The notes beneath the pieces were generated by a model that saw only the letters and a list, made by a program, of their open reading frames with translations, was not told the origin of the DNA and made no database searches. From Chitinophagaceae bacterium (GTDB lineage: Bacteria > Bacteroidota > Bacteroidia > Chitinophagales > Chitinophagaceae), in contig JAIEQT010000046.1 in the NCBI GenBank assembly GCA_019747455.1, positions 1 to 8,263 on the forward strand: a DNA stretch of 8,263 nucleotides, given 5' to 3'. How positions within the stretch are numbered: the stretch's first letter is position 1; the number at the start of each line of letters is the position of its first letter. Position numbers and translations under genes: made by a program. Below, one piece after another: positions 6,228 to 8,263 of the stretch.

Positions 6228-8234
6228 ATGTTAAGGACTGCAGATCGCCTGCGTGAGCGTTTGATCCGTTTGCCACGGCGTTCGAAGCGTGTGCTGCAGG
6301 TCATAGTCGATGTACTGTTGCTTTGGTGTGCGCTGTGGCTGGCGTTTATCGTGCGCTTGGGTGATTTCAAAGCAGTTGATCCTTTAGGCCATCACGCCTG
6401 GATCTTTGTAATTGTGCCCTTGATCTCAGTGCCCATTTTCATCCGCATGGGCATGTATCGCGCGGTGATGCGCTTTTTCGGTAACGATGCGCTCAAGAGC
6501 ATTTTCAAGGCGATTTCCCTCTCGGCGTTGATCTTAGCATTGACGATCTATTGGTATCGCGACGCGCCTGCGCAGATTCCACGTTCGATGGTGCTGAATT
6601 TCTGGTGGCTTAGCCTGACATTGATTGGCGGGCTGCGCTTGCTGATGCGTCAGTACTTTATGGGTAACTGGTATTCGGCTAGGCATTCCCCTCTTCTTGC
6701 GGGTGACCGTGGTTGTCCCCGTGTTGCGATTTATGGGGCTGGTGCGGCGGGCAATCAGTTACTGGCCGCGCTGCGTTTGGGGCGTTCACTGGCGCCCGTG
6801 GCCTTTATTGATGATGATTCAACCATCGCCAACCGCGTGATTGCCGGGTTGCGGGTTTACAAGCCTAAGCACATCGAGCAAATGATCAGAGAAACCGACG
6901 CCCAAGAAATTTTACTTGCGTTGCCCTCTGTCTCTCGCGCGCGTCGTCGCGAGATTCTTGAACTGCTTGACCCGTTTGGGCTTCATGTACGCAGTGTGCC
7001 GAGCTTTATGGATTTGGCCAGCGGCCGGGTTAATGTCGACGACGTGCAGGAAGTGGATATTTCCGATCTTCTCGGGCGTGATGCGGTGCCGCCTCGGCAG
7101 GATTTGTTCGAGCGTTGCATCAAAAATCAGGTGGTTCTGGTTACCGGTGCTGGTGGCTCTATTGGGTCGGAGTTATGTCGGCAGATCTTGGTGAGCGGTG
7201 CTCGTACGTTGCTGCTGTTCGAGCACAGCGAGTTCAATCTCTACAGTATCCATGCTGAATTGCAGCAGCGCATCATACGGGAGTCGCTGCCGATCCAGCT
7301 AGTTCCTATTCTCGGATCTATTCGTAACTTCGAGCGTTTGTTCGATATCCTGAAAACTTGGCGCGTCGGCACCGTTTATCATGCCGCTGCATATAAACAT
7401 GTTCCCATGGTGGAACATAACGTTGCTGAGGGTGTGCTTAATAATTTGGTTGGTACGCTTAATACTGCCCAGGCATCGATAAAAGCGGGTGTTGCTAATT
7501 TCGTGTTGATCTCGACCGATAAAGCAGTACGGCCAACTAACGTGATGGGCAGTACCAAGCGCCTGGCGGAGATGGTTCTGCAGGCATTGAGTCTGGAGGC
7601 TGCGCCACTGCTTTTTGGTCGGGATCAAGGTGTACATCAAGTTAATAAAACACGCTTTACCATGGTTCGCTTCGGTAATGTTCTGGGCTCTTCCGGATCG
7701 GTTATTCCGTTATTCAGAGAGCAGATAAAGCACGGTGGCCCGGTTACGGTTACACATCCCAATATCACCCGTTACTTCATGACCATTCCTGAGGCTGCGC
7801 AACTCGTCATTCAGGCTGGTTCGTTAGGGCAGGGTGGTGATGTTTTCGTGCTGGACATGGGGCAGCCGGTGAAGATCGCTGATCTTGCGGAGAAGATGAT
7901 TCGTCTTTCGGGTTTGTCGGTTCGCGATGAGCGAAACCCCCACGGCGATATCGCCATAGAGTTCACCGGCCTTCGTCCTGGCGAGAAGCTTTATGAGGAG
8001 TTGTTGATCGGCGATAACGTCAGCCCAACCGAGCATCCCATGATCATGCGTGCCAACGAAGAGCATTTGCCGTGGGAGCGGTTCAAGGAGGTGCTGACGG
8101 ATTTGCTGGCTGCAGTTGAGCGGGATGATTACGAGCGCGTGCGTCAGTTACTGCGCGAGGCGGTGAGTGGCTACAAGCCTGATGGTGAGATTGTCGATTG
8201 GATCTATCAGCAGCGCAGGATTGACCCCAAGTAG
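6228..8234 (+). CDS. wbpM: WbpM-type nucleoside-diphosphate-sugar 4,6-dehydratase (membrane-bound)
   Basis: Membrane-anchored UDP-GlcNAc 4,6-dehydratase of the WbpM/PglF/CapD family, making the 4-keto-6-deoxy intermediate for UDP-QuiNAc, UDP-FucNAc or related sugars. At 668 residues it matches WbpM (about 665) and looks complete. Four N-terminal membrane segments lie at about 23-43, 57-73, 93-109 and 121-139. A first Rossmann domain with VAIYGAGAAGNQLL (166-179) follows, then the catalytic SDR domain with VTGAGGSIGSE (305-315), HAAAYKHVPMVE (386-397) and STDKAVRPTNVMGSTKR (429-445). The usual SDR Tyr-xxx-Lys is Met440-xxx-Lys444, with T430-D431-K432 ten residues earlier; this is the normal arrangement in WbpM and PglF, not damage. 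RFGNVLGSSGSVIPLF (481-496) and the C-terminal GLRPGEKLYEELL (581-593) are further hallmarks. It closes the locus, as in Pseudomonas O-antigen clusters. GC is moderate (31 G/C in bases 7681-7740). Only 29 bases follow the stop, with no terminator visible. Confidence 0.95.
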   Translation: MLRTADRLRERLIRLPRRSKRVLQVIVDVLLLWCALWLAFIVRLGDFKAVDPLGHHAWIFVIVPLISVPIFIRMGMYRAVMRFFGNDALKSIFKAISLSALILALTIYWYRDAPAQIPRSMVLNFWWLSLTLIGGLRLLMRQYFMGNWYSARHSPLLAGDRGCPRVAIYGAGAAGNQLLAALRLGRSLAPVAFIDDDSTIANRVIAGLRVYKPKHIEQMIRETDAQEILLALPSVSRARRREILELLDPFGLHVRSVPSFMDLASGRVNVDDVQEVDISDLLGRDAVPPRQDLFERCIKNQVVLVTGAGGSIGSELCRQILVSGARTLLLFEHSEFNLYSIHAELQQRIIRESLPIQLVPILGSIRNFERLFDILKTWRVGTVYHAAAYKHVPMVEHNVAEGVLNNLVGTLNTAQASIKAGVANFVLISTDKAVRPTNVMGSTKRLAEMVLQALSLEAAPLLFGRDQGVHQVNKTRFTMVRFGNVLGSSGSVIPLFREQIKHGGPVTVTHPNITRYFMTIPEAAQLVIQAGSLGQGGDVFVLDMGQPVKIADLAEKMIRLSGLSVRDERNPHGDIAIEFTGLRPGEKLYEELLIGDNVSPTEHPMIMRANEEHLPWERFKEVLTDLLAAVERDDYERVRQLLREAVSGYKPDGEIVDWIYQQRRIDPK

Positions 8235-8263
8235 TTCTTTCGAGCCTGTGTGACGGTGCGTGT

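Noticed and set aside
7545..7559. Missing catalytic tyrosine in the SDR domain of WbpM (Met440 in place of Tyr)
   Set aside because: The Met-xxx-Lys arrangement with an upstream Thr-Asp-Lys is normal for WbpM and PglF dehydratases, so it is not a defect.
8235..8263. Transcription terminator after wbpM
   Set aside because: Only 29 bases remain and no stem followed by a T-run is visible in them.

Overview
The window is the 3' part of an O-antigen or related surface-polysaccharide locus from a gammaproteobacterium, most likely Pseudomonas or a near relative. Two things suggest this. The locus ends in a WbpV-like reductase, an initiating sugar-phosphate transferase and a full-length WbpM-type dehydratase, an order familiar from Pseudomonas O-antigen loci. 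Composition also fits: the last three genes have moderate GC (hand counts of single 60-base lines give 31-35 of 60), while the serotype-specific part is much poorer in GC (10-17 of 60 in its poorest lines). The species cannot be named from this sequence. All genes are on the + strand.

Layout. Bases 1-86 hold the tail of an upstream gene that probably ends in a GTGA overlap with the next start. Then comes an AT-rich variable block: a Wzy-like polymerase (83-1261), a GT-A family 2 glycosyltransferase (1269-2198), a 196-base AT-rich gap, a GT-B glycosyltransferase (2395-3495) and a second family 2 glycosyltransferase (3486-4265). The 383 bases that follow, which look intergenic, are the decayed and internally deleted remains of galE (UDP-glucose 4-epimerase), about 4264-4642. 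Its N-terminal Rossmann region and C-terminal tail can still be read, but the middle two thirds is gone. The conserved module follows: WbpV-like SDR (4649-5599), PglC/WreU-type phosphoglycosyl transferase (5601-6155) and WbpM (6228-8234). The last 29 bases hold no recognisable feature.

How the genes work together (family knowledge plus inference). WbpM dehydrates UDP-GlcNAc to the 4-keto-6-deoxy sugar, and the WbpV-like protein reduces it, probably to UDP-QuiNAc or UDP-FucNAc. The small transferase puts that sugar-1-phosphate on undecaprenyl phosphate, the three glycosyltransferases extend it, and Wzy polymerises the flipped repeat unit. No Wzx flippase, Wzz or ligase is in the window; Wzx would be expected upstream.

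The most notable observation is the galE remnant. The shift from AT-rich to moderate GC falls at about 4500, the same place as the inferred internal deletion. This suggests the join between an imported serotype block and the resident 3' module runs through galE. I found no RNA gene, insertion sequence or CRISPR array.
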